Part shown: positions 37,599 through 45,699 of the stretch, in pieces
Layout of the letters: each line of letters begins with the position of its first letter
How positions within the stretch are numbered: position 1 is the stretch's first letter
Source of the DNA: an uncultured bacterium
GTDB lineage: Bacteria > Atribacterota > Atribacteria > Atribacterales > Caldatribacteriaceae
Assembly: GCA_937922705.1 (NCBI GenBank)
Contig: CALAIW010000010.1
Coordinates: 62,001 to 126,000 of the forward strand
Length of the DNA stretch: 64,000 nucleotides
Direction of reading: 5' to 3'
Notes under the pieces: model-generated
The model's input: the letters and a program-made list of their open reading frames with translations, nothing else
The model's database searches: none
Told to the model about the DNA's origin: nothing
Translations under genes and position numbers: made by a program

Positions 37599-38936
37599 TC
37601 AATACGGCTCCAACGCCCTGCGGGCAAGGTTTTCAAAACGAGCAAAGTCCTTCTGGAAAAGAAGCTCTACCGTGCCTACCGGGCCATTACGCTGTTTTGC
37701 TACAATGACCTCTGCTATGTTCTTCTTTGGGGTGTTCGGGTTATAGTAATCTTCCCGATAGATAAGAATGACAAGATCGGCATCTTGCTCAATGGCCCCA
37801 CTCTCCCGAAGGTCCGAAAGCTGGGGTCTTTTGGGGCTACGTTGTTCTACTGCCCGACTCAACTGAGAGACGGCAATAACCGGGATATTAAGCTCTCGCG
37901 CCATCGCTTTAAGAGAACGAGAGATCTCTGAAATCTCCTGTTGCCGATTTTCAGAACGACCATACCCTTTCATGAGCTGCAGATAGTCGATAATCACAAG
38001 ACCAAGGTTTTTCTCGGCCTTAAGGCGCCGGGCTTTTGCTCGAAGTTCAAGTACCGAGATACTTGGAGTATCATCGATAAAAATTGGCGCCTCCGCAAGT
38101 CTTCCCGCCGCTTGAGCAAGCTGTGGCCAATCCTTCTCAGTAAGAAAACCTTTGCGCACCCTTCCAGCATCAATACGAGCTTCGCTACAAAGCATGCGCT
38201 GCGCTATCTGGTCTTTCGACATCTCAAGGCTGAAAATAGCCACGGGAATCTTTTTTTCCACGCCAACGTATTGAGCAATGTTAAGACAGAAACTCGTTTT
38301 CCCCATCCCAGGACGTGCCGCCACTACGACAAAATCAGAGGGCTGAAAACCCGCAGTAAGCACATCAAGATCCACAAAGCCAGAAGGGATACCCGTAACG
38401 TGCTCATCGCGGTGATAAAGTTCTGTAATCCGATCAAAAGCCTGGTTAACAACCTCCTTAAGAGACACAAAATCTGAACGAATTCTTTTCTGAGAAAGCT
38501 GCAAAATAAGATTTTGGGCTTCATCAAGTAGTTCGTTGGCCTCAAGCTTTGCTTCGTAACTCTCCCTGATAATACGGGTACAAACCTGAATGAGAGAACG
38601 AACGAGGGACTTTTCCTCCACAATACGGGCATAGTACTCGACGTTAGCTGCAGTAGGTACAACATTCACGATTTGGGCTAGGTATTCCATTCCTCCTATA
38701 CTTTCAAGCTTTCCCTTCTGCCTAAGCTTCTCTGCAAGTGTGACCAAATCGCAAACTTTGTCCTCGTCGAAGAGCTCAATCATGCTTTCAAAAATTACCC
38801 GATGTGCTTCGTAGTAAAAATCCTCAGGGCGTAGAATCTCTAAAGCCCTAAGAAGTGCTTCCCGATCAAGAAGCATGGATCCTAAAGTGGCTTGTTCCGC
38901 TTCTACACTGTGAGGAGGAATGCGATCAATGCTCAG
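37599..38936 (-). CDS. dnaB: Replicative DNA helicase
   Basis: Hexameric helicase that unwinds DNA at the fork. The RecA-like domain has ARPGMGKTS (about 207-215), VIIDYLQLM, and the arginine-finger region SDLRESGAIEQDAD. The N-terminal domain is complete only if translation begins upstream of ATG 38876: the 20 codons before it, in the same frame, encode RIPPHSVEAEQATLGS, the conserved DnaB start. No ATG, GTG or TTG occurs in that stretch. CTG 38936, seven bases after GAGGTGA, is the likely initiator, with ATT 38930 as alternative; this gives 445 residues. It starts one base after the rplI stop, so coupled initiation is plausible. Confidence 0.9.
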   Translation of the reverse strand: MSIDRIPPHSVEAEQATLGSMLLDREALLRALEILRPEDFYYEAHRVIFESMIELFDEDKVCDLVTLAEKLRQKGKLESIGGMEYLAQIVNVVPTAANVEYYARIVEEKSLVRSLIQVCTRIIRESYEAKLEANELLDEAQNLILQLSQKRIRSDFVSLKEVVNQAFDRITELYHRDEHVTGIPSGFVDLDVLTAGFQPSDFVVVAARPGMGKTSFCLNIAQYVGVEKKIPVAIFSLEMSKDQIAQRMLCSEARIDAGRVRKGFLTEKDWPQLAQAAGRLAEAPIFIDDTPSISVLELRAKARRLKAEKNLGLVIIDYLQLMKGYGRSENRQQEISEISRSLKAMARELNIPVIAVSQLSRAVEQRSPKRPQLSDLRESGAIEQDADLVILIYREDYYNPNTPKKNIAEVIVAKQRNGPVGTVELLFQKDFARFENLARRALEPY

Positions 38937-38937
38937 T

Positions 38938-39393
38938 TTACTTCACCTCTTCAGGAAGCACCTTCACCACTAACGTAGCAGTTACACCACGCCCAAGGTT
39001 CACCTTGACTTTGTGCTCCCCTAAGTCTTTAATAGGCTCCTCAAGATCGATATACTTCTTATCGAATTCTCTTTGAAGTTCCTGAGATATACGATCAGCA
39101 ATTTCCTTTGAGGTTAAAGATCCATAGAGCTTTCCTGTTTCACCAGCTTTCTTAAAGAACTCAAGCACTAGGCCATCAAGGCGCTTTTTAAGTGTTTCTG
39201 CTTCGGCAAGTTCTTTTTCTTCCATCTTGACCTTCCTGCGGCGAATTGCTTCAAGCTGGGAGAGATTAGCAGGATTTGCCTCAACAGCAAGCTTTCTAGG
39301 GAAAAGATAGTTCCGAGCATACCCTCGTCGCACTTCAACAACATCGCCTTCTTTTCCTAGGCTCTCAACATCTTTAAGAAGGATAACCCTCAT
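38938..39393 (-). CDS. rplI: 50S ribosomal protein L9
   Basis: Two-domain ribosomal protein of 151 residues with a long connecting helix. The N-terminal domain MRVILLKDVESLGKEGDVVE, then VRRGYARNYLFPRKLA, is the L9 signature (rRNA binding); residues 40-75 are the helix, and the C-terminal domain has LYGSLTSKEIAD. Preceded by GGGGG. It continues the rpsF-ssb-rpsR-DUF2232-rplI-dnaB order common in bacteria. Confidence 0.97.
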   Translation of the reverse strand: MRVILLKDVESLGKEGDVVEVRRGYARNYLFPRKLAVEANPANLSQLEAIRRRKVKMEEKELAEAETLKKRLDGLVLEFFKKAGETGKLYGSLTSKEIADRISQELQREFDKKYIDLEEPIKDLGEHKVKVNLGRGVTATLVVKVLPEEVK

Positions 39394-39408
39394 GGCACTA
39401 TACCCCCT

Positions 39409-40314
39409 TTACCACTTCGTACCCAACCTGCGGAAGTCAAAAACCACATCAATCATACCCAGCAAGCTCAAAAGAGAAGAGAGCAATGGCTGGAAGAGCA
39501 AAAGAACAAGAATAACCACCCGAATCGCCTTTGAGCGAATGTGTTTCTGTAGGAAATAGTATACCAAAGATAAGCCCTGGAAAAGAAAGAGAAGTTGCGT
39601 CACAACCTGAAGGTTGAGTCCAATTTTACCAAAGACTGTGGAACCCCCAAAGAGAATAAACATCCACCCAAGCGCAAATGCCCAGATGACTGATCTCGGA
39701 AGTCGCCACTCCGAAAAAGGAGGGATGTCAGGAAAGGAAACTCCAAGTCTTTTCCCAATCCACCAACCCAAGAGAAAGTTGAAAACTGTGTCAAGAAAAG
39801 ACGCCACGATGAGAAGAGCGGGCACCACAAGTCGTACAAGCTCTACAAAGCTCTCGACATTAGGAAGGCTCTGAGAAACCAACGGAGCACGTTTTAGGGT
39901 TTCTTCAAGAAAGCGAAGGTTTTCCGTTAGGGGATTCTTCCCCACGACAACAAGAGCTATTCCTATAAGAGCAAGCTTCGAAAGAAGGGAAACCCCAGTG
40001 TTAAGCGCAAGAATCTCAAAAAGAGCATACCTTTTCCTTATAGTAATGCCCATAGCAATGCCAAGAAGAGAGAATCCCACAAGGCAGGTTACAGCCTGCA
40101 TGAGACCTGCAAGTCCAAGAACAAGAAGACTAGATACAATAGACGCCAGAAACCCTATCCTTATGCCCCACCGAATGACAAGAAACATCACGGGCAAAGG
40201 ACAAAGAAAGCTTACCAAAACCCCCAAAACGGGAAGGTATATAGAAGCAAGATACAGGATAACCGTGAGGGCGGCAAGAAAGGCGCCCTCAACGGTTGGT
40301 TGAATGTTCCTCAT
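39409..40314 (-). CDS. DUF2232 family membrane protein (YybS-like)
   Basis: Integral membrane protein of about 301 residues with roughly eight hydrophobic segments, matching in size and position the DUF2232/YybS proteins found between rpsR and rplI in many Firmicutes-type clusters. The N-terminus TVEGAFLAALTVILYLASIY is the first membrane segment; a hydrophilic loop (NLRFLEETLKRAPLVSQSL) lies near the middle. The fold is related to S-component-like transporters by published family descriptions; the function is unknown. ATG 40314 is chosen, but a TTG at 40326 right after the rpsR stop is equally possible, and neither has a clear ribosome site. Confidence 0.78.
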   Translation of the reverse strand: MRNIQPTVEGAFLAALTVILYLASIYLPVLGVLVSFLCPLPVMFLVIRWGIRIGFLASIVSSLLVLGLAGLMQAVTCLVGFSLLGIAMGITIRKRYALFEILALNTGVSLLSKLALIGIALVVVGKNPLTENLRFLEETLKRAPLVSQSLPNVESFVELVRLVVPALLIVASFLDTVFNFLLGWWIGKRLGVSFPDIPPFSEWRLPRSVIWAFALGWMFILFGGSTVFGKIGLNLQVVTQLLFLFQGLSLVYYFLQKHIRSKAIRVVILVLLLFQPLLSSLLSLLGMIDVVFDFRRLGTKW

Positions 40315-40326
40315 AAAAGAGAGCAA

Positions 40327-40578
40327 TCACTCAATAATGTACGGTAGTAGCGCCATTTCCCGAGCTCTTTTAATGGCCTGGGCAAGCCTCCTCTGGTGCT
40401 TTGCACAATTCCCGCTGATTCGACGAGGAATAATTTTGCCTCGTTCACTCAGGAACTTCTGCAGAGTTTCTGCATCCTTGTAGTCGATATGCGCTTTCCC
40501 CAAGCAGAAGATGCATACCTTCTTCTTCTTTCGAAAAAATCTCTTTCGCAAAACACGTTCTTCCCGTTCAATAGCCAC
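40327..40578 (-). CDS. rpsR: 30S ribosomal protein S18
   Basis: Small-subunit protein of 83 residues that pairs with S6 on the platform. The core [20 protein letters not shown] and [16 protein letters not shown] are invariant features. It retains cysteines in CIFC near 22-25 and at GNCAKHQ, the zinc-type variant of S18. The start is GTG 40578, seven bases after GGAGG. It lies 14 bases downstream of ssb. Confidence 0.97.
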   Translation of the reverse strand: MAIEREERVLRKRFFRKKKKVCIFCLGKAHIDYKDAETLQKFLSERGKIIPRRISGNCAKHQRRLAQAIKRAREMALLPYIIE

Positions 40579-40592
40579 ATTTCATCCTCCTC

Positions 40593-40961
40593 TCAAAAAA
40601 GCTCAAAAGGTTTTTCCTCCACAACTGGTGAGCAACCAGTAAGACGCTTTACTTCCTGAGCTACAATTTCATAGGCTTTTCTTTTTTGCCCACTTTGATC
40701 CTCAAAAACCCGTACCTGAATTTTTCCCTCGACAAAGACCCAGTCTCCCCGCTTCAAGTTTTCCCCACAAAAAAGCGCAAGATCTCTCCACGCCACGATT
40801 TGCAGAAAATCAAAATATTCTCGATTATCCTCGCTGCTCACTCCACGCGAAACAGCCACCGGGAAACTCGCTACAGGGATACCATTTGGAACGTAGCGAA
40901 CAACCGGACTTTGAGTAAGAAAACCAATAAGAAAAACCTTATTCAGGCTGGGTCGATGCAT
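40593..40961 (-). CDS. ssb: Single-stranded DNA-binding protein
   Basis: OB-fold protein of 122 residues that coats single-stranded DNA. NKVFLIGFLTQSPVVRYVPN and FLQIVAWRDLALFCGENLKR, then GDWVFVEGKIQ, define the family. It is short: the glycine/glutamine-rich linker is missing and the C-terminus is EEKPFELF rather than the usual DDDIPF tip, although a hydrophobic-acidic ending is kept. It overlaps the rpsF end by 23 bases, with a weak ribosome site, so coupled translation is likely. Confidence 0.93.
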   Translation of the reverse strand: MHRPSLNKVFLIGFLTQSPVVRYVPNGIPVASFPVAVSRGVSSEDNREYFDFLQIVAWRDLALFCGENLKRGDWVFVEGKIQVRVFEDQSGQKRKAYEIVAQEVKRLTGCSPVVEEKPFELF

Positions 40962-41280
40962 CGCTTACTTGGGCTACAGCAGGTTTCTCAGGCTTTTCTT
41001 CCTCCTTCACTAGAATGTGGCGGAGGATGTCTTCAGTATACCGAGCAACCCGAGACACTTCAGCCACATTTCTGGGGGAAAGGCTGAACTGGATAAAAAC
41101 GTAGTATCCTTCCTTTTGCTTATCGATAGGGTAAGCAAGTTTCCGTCTTCCCCAGAAATCCACATTATGGACAGTTCCTCCCTGAGCGGTTATAGTACTC
41201 TTGAGCTTTTCCACAACTCCCTGCACAGCCTCTTCACTCAGAGTTGGTCGGATAACTACACCAAGCTCGTACTTCTGCAT
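40939..41280 (-). CDS. rpsF: 30S ribosomal protein S6
   Basis: Platform protein of 113 residues partnering S18. ATG 41280 (MQKYELGVVIRPTLSEE) follows GGGAGGT; the 11-codon-longer ORF covers the leader. The ferredoxin-like fold markers VHNVDFWGRRKLAYPIDKQK and EGYYVFIQFS are present. The last 15 residues (EEKPEKPAVAQVSDASTQPE) form a flexible acidic tail overlapping ssb. First gene of the rpsF to PAC2 run. Confidence 0.96.
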   Translation of the reverse strand: MQKYELGVVIRPTLSEEAVQGVVEKLKSTITAQGGTVHNVDFWGRRKLAYPIDKQKEGYYVFIQFSLSPRNVAEVSRVARYTEDILRHILVKEEEKPEKPAVAQVSDASTQPE

Positions 41281-41298
41281 AATTGCACCTCCCTTTGG

Positions 41299-41304
41299 AC
41301 TATA
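41299..41304 (-). promoter_or_regulatory. Possible -10 box for the rpsF run
   Basis: TATAGT on the minus strand, five of six matches to consensus. The -35 position is poor and is buried in the leader hairpin, so readthrough from ahcY may be the main source of transcript. Confidence 0.3.
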
Positions 41305-41306
41305 CG

Positions 41307-41328
41307 GCCCCATTCCTTAGAATGGAGC
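41307..41328 (-). promoter_or_regulatory. Leader hairpin between ahcY and rpsF
   Basis: On the minus-strand transcript GCTCCATTC and GAATGGGGC pair over 9 bp (one G-U) around the loop TAAG, directly followed by CG. No U-run follows, so it is not an intrinsic terminator. Given its place before rpsF it might be an S6-S18 autoregulatory site; that is inference. Confidence 0.5.
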
Positions 41329-41336
41329 AGGGATAC

Positions 41337-42593
41337 CTATGTCCCCTCTTGCCAGGAACTCAAATATTCCTTTTGACGAGGGGTCATTTCTTCAAGGCGT
41401 ATACCAAGAGCAAGGAGCTTGAGACGGGCAACTTCCTCATCGATTTCCTGAGGAACCTTGTATACTTTCCTTTCCAGGTATGCTGCATGCTCTACAAGGT
41501 ATGCTACGGAAAGCGCTTGATTAGCAAAGCTCATGTCCATTACTGATGGCGGGTGACCCTCAGCACATGCCAGATTAACCAGTCGTCCCTCTCCAAGGAG
41601 GTATAACCTTTTCCCATTCTCCAAAGTGTACTCCTCTACAAGGGGCCGAACAATCCTCTTTGCTACGCTTACTGCCTCAAGGGCAGCAATATCGATCTCT
41701 ACATTGAAGTGACCGGCGTTGGCGAGGATCGCTCCATCTCGCATAAGGAGGAAGTGTTCTTCTCGGATAACCGCAATATTACCAGTTGCAGTAACAAAGA
41801 TGTCTCCCCATCTTGCCGCTTCCGTCATAGACATGACTTCGTTACCGTCCATGAGGGCTTCAAGAGCCCTTACAGGATGAACCTCCACAACAGCAACTCT
41901 TGCCCCCATCCCTCTTGCTCGAAGGGCAATTCCACGACCACACCATCCATACCCTACAACCACAAAACGTTTCCCCGCAAGAAGAATATGAGTAGCTTGC
42001 AAAATGCCCTCGATCGTGCTTTGCCCCGTTCCATATCGGTTATCAAACATATGCTTTGTATCAGCATCATTGACCGCAATGATTGGATAGGCAAGGTGAC
42101 CACTTTGTGCTAGACTGCGCAATCGGATAACACCTGTAGTGGTTTCCTCAGTTCCTCCAAGGATTCCGGCACAAAGATTGCCTCCCCTTTGATGCACTCT
42201 TGAAGTGAGGTCAGCCCCATCATCCATAGTAATGTGGGGATGCAATTCAAGAACTTTGTCAATGTGTTCGTAGTAAGTATCTCTATCCTCCCCCCGAAGA
42301 GCAAAAACACTAATGCCAAAATCCCGCACAAGTGAAGCAGCCACATCATCTTGAGTGCTCAAAGGGTTTGATGCACACAGAAAAACTTGAGCCCCACCTT
42401 CCTTAAGAGTAACAGCAAGAACAGCAGTCTCTGCCGTTACGTGAAGGCATGCCCCGATACGTATTCCTGAGAGAGGGCGAGTATGTGACCAGCGGGATGC
42501 AATTTCCGCGAGGACTGGCATTTCTTTCTGAGCCCACTCTATCTTCTGCCTACCTAGAGGAGCAAGTTCAAGATTACGAACATGGTATAACAT
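41337..42593 (-). CDS. ahcY: Adenosylhomocysteinase
   Basis: NAD-dependent hydrolysis of S-adenosylhomocysteine to homocysteine and adenosine, 418 residues. It is the shorter, thermophile/archaea-like form without the internal insert of about 40 residues. [39 protein letters not shown] and the Rossmann block [17 protein letters not shown] are clear. The C-terminal KEYLSSW keeps the lysine-tyrosine pair that closes over NAD. AAAGGAG precedes ATG 42593. With metK directly upstream it forms the methyl-cycle pair: SAM synthesis and SAH removal. Confidence 0.96.
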   Translation of the reverse strand: MLYHVRNLELAPLGRQKIEWAQKEMPVLAEIASRWSHTRPLSGIRIGACLHVTAETAVLAVTLKEGGAQVFLCASNPLSTQDDVAASLVRDFGISVFALRGEDRDTYYEHIDKVLELHPHITMDDGADLTSRVHQRGGNLCAGILGGTEETTTGVIRLRSLAQSGHLAYPIIAVNDADTKHMFDNRYGTGQSTIEGILQATHILLAGKRFVVVGYGWCGRGIALRARGMGARVAVVEVHPVRALEALMDGNEVMSMTEAARWGDIFVTATGNIAVIREEHFLLMRDGAILANAGHFNVEIDIAALEAVSVAKRIVRPLVEEYTLENGKRLYLLGEGRLVNLACAEGHPPSVMDMSFANQALSVAYLVEHAAYLERKVYKVPQEIDEEVARLKLLALGIRLEEMTPRQKEYLSSWQEGT

Positions 42594-42606
42594 CTTTGCG
42601 CTCCTT

Positions 42607-43800
42607 TCACAGATTGGCTAATTCTCGAAGCAGTTCAGCTTTGTCTGTCTTCTCCCAACTGAAATCTGGATCGTTTCTACCAAAGTGGCCATACACAGCG
42701 GTCTTTTTATAAATAGGTCTGCGAAGTTTCAGATTCTTGATAATCGCCCCAGGACGAAGGTCAAAAACCTCTTTAACAATTTCAAGAATTTTCTCATCAG
42801 GGATTTTCCCAGTTCCAAAAGTATTCACTGCCATTGAGACTGGTCGTGCAACACCAATAGCATACGCCACCTGAAACTCACAACGATCTGCAAACCCTGC
42901 AGCAACAATGTTTTTGGCCACGTAGCGGGCTGCATAGCTTCCAGAACGGTCAACTTTTGTAGGATCTTTCCCAGAGAAGCACCCCCCACCATGTCTTCCC
43001 ACTCCACCATACGTATCCACAATAATCTTTCGCCCAGTGAGCCCCGTGTCTCCCTGAGGACCACCAATGACAAATCTCCCCGTAGGATTTACAAGAACTC
43101 GAGTACGATTGTCCAAGAACTCCGGTGGGATGACGGGACGAATGACGTGCTCAATAATATCCTCTCGAAGGGTTTCAAGGGAAACATCAGGATGATGCTG
43201 AGCAGAAACAATGATGGTATCGATACGGACAGGTTTATCGTCCTCATAGTCAACCGTTACCTGCGTTTTCCCGTCTGGACGAAGGTAGGGAAGAATCCCC
43301 TTTTTTCGAACCTCTGCAAGGCGAAAGGCAAGAGCATGCGCCATGGCTATGGGAAAAGGCATAAGTTCCGGGGTCTCATTACAGGCATATCCGTACATCA
43401 TTCCCTGGTCTCCGGCTCCAAGGGAAAGCTCTTCATCCTCAACCTCTTCCCCCATCTTGACCTCCAGAGAACGGTTAACCCCAAGAGCTATGTCCGGTGA
43501 CTGTTCATCAATGGCTGTGAGAACTGCACAAGTCTCGAAATCAAAACCGTACTTTGCTCGAGTGTATCCAATATCCCGTATGGTGTTTCGAGCAATCCGG
43601 GGAATATCCACATACGTTCTCGTAGTCATTTGCCCTGCCACAAGCACAAGACCTGTTGCTACCAAAGTCTCCACTGCTACACGCCCATAAGGGTCTTCGG
43701 CAAGAACCGCATCGAGGATGGCATCAGAAATCTGATCGGCAATCTTGTCGGGATGGCCTTCGGTGACCGATTCAGAAGTGATTTGGTACTTTCGTGCCAT
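42607..43800 (-). CDS. metK: S-adenosylmethionine synthetase
   Basis: Makes SAM from methionine and ATP, 397 residues. The ATP-binding [14 protein letters not shown] begins at 15, [12 protein letters not shown] at 128, and the P-loop-like [16 protein letters not shown] is intact. It is preceded by an 83-base leader with unusual complementarity to its own ribosome site (43801-43882), suggesting translational control. It is followed after 13 bases by ahcY. Confidence 0.97.
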   Translation of the reverse strand: MARKYQITSESVTEGHPDKIADQISDAILDAVLAEDPYGRVAVETLVATGLVLVAGQMTTRTYVDIPRIARNTIRDIGYTRAKYGFDFETCAVLTAIDEQSPDIALGVNRSLEVKMGEEVEDEELSLGAGDQGMMYGYACNETPELMPFPIAMAHALAFRLAEVRKKGILPYLRPDGKTQVTVDYEDDKPVRIDTIIVSAQHHPDVSLETLREDIIEHVIRPVIPPEFLDNRTRVLVNPTGRFVIGGPQGDTGLTGRKIIVDTYGGVGRHGGGCFSGKDPTKVDRSGSYAARYVAKNIVAAGFADRCEFQVAYAIGVARPVSMAVNTFGTGKIPDEKILEIVKEVFDLRPGAIIKNLKLRRPIYKKTAVYGHFGRNDPDFSWEKTDKAELLRELANL

Positions 43801-43882
43801 TACGCTACCTCCCTTCTTCTCATCTGCATCCCCATTTCCCTGACAAAATCAAGGAGTTAAGGTAGCACACTCCCCAGGGAAA
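43801..43882 (-). promoter_or_regulatory. Structured metK leader, candidate pseudoknot riboregulator
   Basis: Read on the minus strand. TTTCCCTG (43882-43875) pairs with CAGGGAAA (43842-43835), 8 bp without mismatch. Nested inside, GGAGT (43873-43869) pairs with ACTCC (43857-43853), closing an 11-base loop. Ten loop bases, GTGCTACCTT (43868-43859), are complementary to GAGGTAGCGT (43811-43802), which includes the metK Shine-Dalgarno GAGG: seven Watson-Crick and three G-U pairs. This would hide the ribosome site in a pseudoknot. No U-run follows, so it is not a terminator. It resembles in logic, not in recognised sequence, the SAM-sensing leaders known before metK. Confidence 0.6.
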
Positions 43883-43883
43883 G

Positions 43884-44258
43884 TCAATCAATCTTGTCAA
43901 GGAGGTCAAGACCCTCACGTTCGGAGTACACAACTCGGGCTCTTTGCCAAAGCTTCTCGAGATTATAGAATTCTCGCTCTTCCTGACGAAACACGTGTAC
44001 AATAACATCGCCATAATCAATAAGAATCCACTCACCGGTATCCTCACCTTCTACATGGAGAGGGTAAATTCCTGCTTCATCGAGTTTTCTGAGAATCTCC
44101 TCAGCAACAGCCTTAGTTTGCAAGAGCGAAGAGCCGCTACACAGGATCCAATAATCTGAAAATGGGAAAAGACCTCGCAGATCCAAAACAGTCACGTCAA
44201 AGGCTTTCTTTTTTTCAATCGCCTCTTTAGCCCTTTGAATTATCTCCCGAACTCTCAT
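43884..44258 (-). CDS. rsfS: Ribosome silencing factor RsfS
   Basis: Binds L14 and blocks subunit joining under poor nutrition; 124 residues, DUF143 family. FDVTVLDLRGLFPFSDYWIL, then CSGSS, and GEDTGEWILIDYGDVIVHVF are the conserved blocks, ending in FYNLEKLWQRARVV. ATG 44258 is five bases after GAGGGG and overlaps the LCP gene by 32 bases. The order nadD-yqeK-LCP-rsfS is common in Clostridia-like genomes. Confidence 0.95.
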   Translation of the reverse strand: MRVREIIQRAKEAIEKKKAFDVTVLDLRGLFPFSDYWILCSGSSLLQTKAVAEEILRKLDEAGIYPLHVEGEDTGEWILIDYGDVIVHVFRQEEREFYNLEKLWQRARVVYSEREGLDLLDKID

Positions 44259-45138
44259 CCGTACCCCTCGCCTTGGAGAAAAACTCTTGAATCTTCTCCC
44301 GAGCTACCTCAAGCTGAGGTTCCCAAAAGCTCAGTCCATTAAAGTACGCTGGTTCCCCAGGTAAAATGTCCATATGTACCCATTTTTCCTCAAGCCCCTT
44401 AAACCAGAGAACAAGCTGAAGGGCCTTTTCAAGAGGAATATTCGTATTCAAAGCAGTTCTCAAGCTCTCAAGAAGGGAAGGAAAGTTAGCAAGAATAGCA
44501 GGATCCTGAGCTTTGGTAAGCAGTGCCTGCAAGAAAGCCTGCTGCCGCTTAATCCTTCCAATGTCTCCTAAAGGATCATGGCGAAATCGAACGTACTGCA
44601 AGGCTTTTTCTCCGTTGAGCACCTGCTTCCCCGGCTTGAGGTTAATGATAAGATTCTGTGCTCTATCAACATAGTACATTGGTTTTTCGACCTCTATCTC
44701 TACTCCACCCAAGGCATCGATAACCTTTTCAAAGGCCTCGTAACTTACCTCCACAAAATAGGGAATTTCTATGTACAAACTCTTTTCAAGAGTCTCCCTC
44801 AAAAGCTCTATTCCTCCACGCGCGTAGGCATGGTTAATCTTATCGTAACCAACTCCAGGAATAAGCATCCGCGAATCTCTGGGAACAGAAAAAAGAAGTA
44901 CCTCTCCTGACTCAGTATTTACCAATACGAGGATTATAGTGTCACTCCGAAAGGGCTTGATACTGTCCTGACCTACAACAAGAATACAGGTTTTTTCTGG
45001 AGCTACATACTTCATTACTTTCTTTACCACAGTCCACCGAAAAGGGGCTTCAAAACCAAAAAGAACAAGAGCAAAAAAAACAGCAAAGCCAACGAAAAAG
45101 CCAAGAATCAAGTAAAAAACCCTCCAGCCTCGTTTCAT
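44227..45138 (-). CDS. LCP (LytR-CpsA-Psr) family protein
   Basis: Membrane-anchored transferase that links glycopolymers to peptidoglycan, 303 residues from ATG 45138 (GGGAA upstream, ATGA overlap with yqeK). One transmembrane helix (about 6-28) is followed by the extracellular catalytic domain with FRSDTIILVLVN, SVPRDSRM, YDKINHAYARGG and YVRFRHDPLGDIGRIKRQQ, supplying the conserved arginines and aspartates that bind the lipid pyrophosphate. The C-terminal 25 residues are polar. The polymer attached is unknown. Confidence 0.92.
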   Translation of the reverse strand: MKRGWRVFYLILGFFVGFAVFFALVLFGFEAPFRWTVVKKVMKYVAPEKTCILVVGQDSIKPFRSDTIILVLVNTESGEVLLFSVPRDSRMLIPGVGYDKINHAYARGGIELLRETLEKSLYIEIPYFVEVSYEAFEKVIDALGGVEIEVEKPMYYVDRAQNLIINLKPGKQVLNGEKALQYVRFRHDPLGDIGRIKRQQAFLQALLTKAQDPAILANFPSLLESLRTALNTNIPLEKALQLVLWFKGLEEKWVHMDILPGEPAYFNGLSFWEPQLEVAREKIQEFFSKARGTDESSGDNSKG

Positions 45139-45695
45139 GAAAGATTCCCTTCCCCAAGCAGGATTTGTACTTCCCGGTTCCACGATCGGAGACTCTCCGG
45201 ATAGATAACACCGTAAGTCATAAGGAGATACACCATCTTTGTTCGAAGTGCTAAGACATACCCTCTTCGAAGGTCTCGCCGAGCGATCTCCCGAATTTTC
45301 TCAGCCTCGCAAAACTCTCGACCAGGCTCAGCAATGTCGGCTACGAAAACTACTTTATCAAGCGAAGTCATCCACTCACAGCCAGTGGCATGCCAGCGAA
45401 TTGCTCGGAGAATCCGAAAGTCCCGAAGGCCCAACTCTCTCTCAAGAAGTACCGGACCCGCAAAAGCATGGAGAATCTCTGGAATTACTATTCCTTCTCC
45501 TCTCAGATATGGAGGCAAAAGCTCAAGGAGAGTCTTTTCCGGAAGATCACGAGCGCAATCGTGCAAAAGACCAGCAAAGTATGCTCGATTCACATCTTCC
45601 CCGTGAATCTGCGCCAGACTCTCTGCCTCCTTTGCCACCCGTAGCGAATGAGCCACTCGGGAAGGCGAGAGAAATCGTTCCAGGAATTGCACCAT
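45135..45695 (-). CDS. yqeK: HD-domain phosphohydrolase YqeK (symmetrical Ap4A hydrolase family)
   Basis: Metal-dependent HD-superfamily protein of 186 residues; Bacillus YqeK-type proteins split diadenosine tetraphosphate to two ADP. Metal ligands: H16, H45-D46 in LLHDCARD, H76, H102 in RWHATG and D120 in VFVADIAEPGR. It lies 4 bases after nadD and overlaps the LCP gene by ATGA. The assignment follows family and context. Confidence 0.93.
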   Translation of the reverse strand: MVQFLERFLSPSRVAHSLRVAKEAESLAQIHGEDVNRAYFAGLLHDCARDLPEKTLLELLPPYLRGEGIVIPEILHAFAGPVLLERELGLRDFRILRAIRWHATGCEWMTSLDKVVFVADIAEPGREFCEAEKIREIARRDLRRGYVLALRTKMVYLLMTYGVIYPESLRSWNREVQILLGEGNLS

Positions 45696-45699
45696 TCTC

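Noticed and set aside
38876-38936. Frameshift in dnaB
   Set aside because: The conserved N-terminal residues are in the same frame as the rest, so only the start codon is unusual.
41307-41328. ahcY-rpsF hairpin as an intrinsic terminator
   Set aside because: Stable stem but no T-run on its 3' side.
43835-43882. metK leader stem as an intrinsic terminator after rsfS
   Set aside because: The 8-bp stem has a loop of over 30 bases and is followed by TGGGG, not a T-run.
43801-43883. Standard SAM-I (S-box) riboswitch before metK
   Set aside because: No S-box core or terminator arrangement and the gap is too short; the structure found is of another kind.
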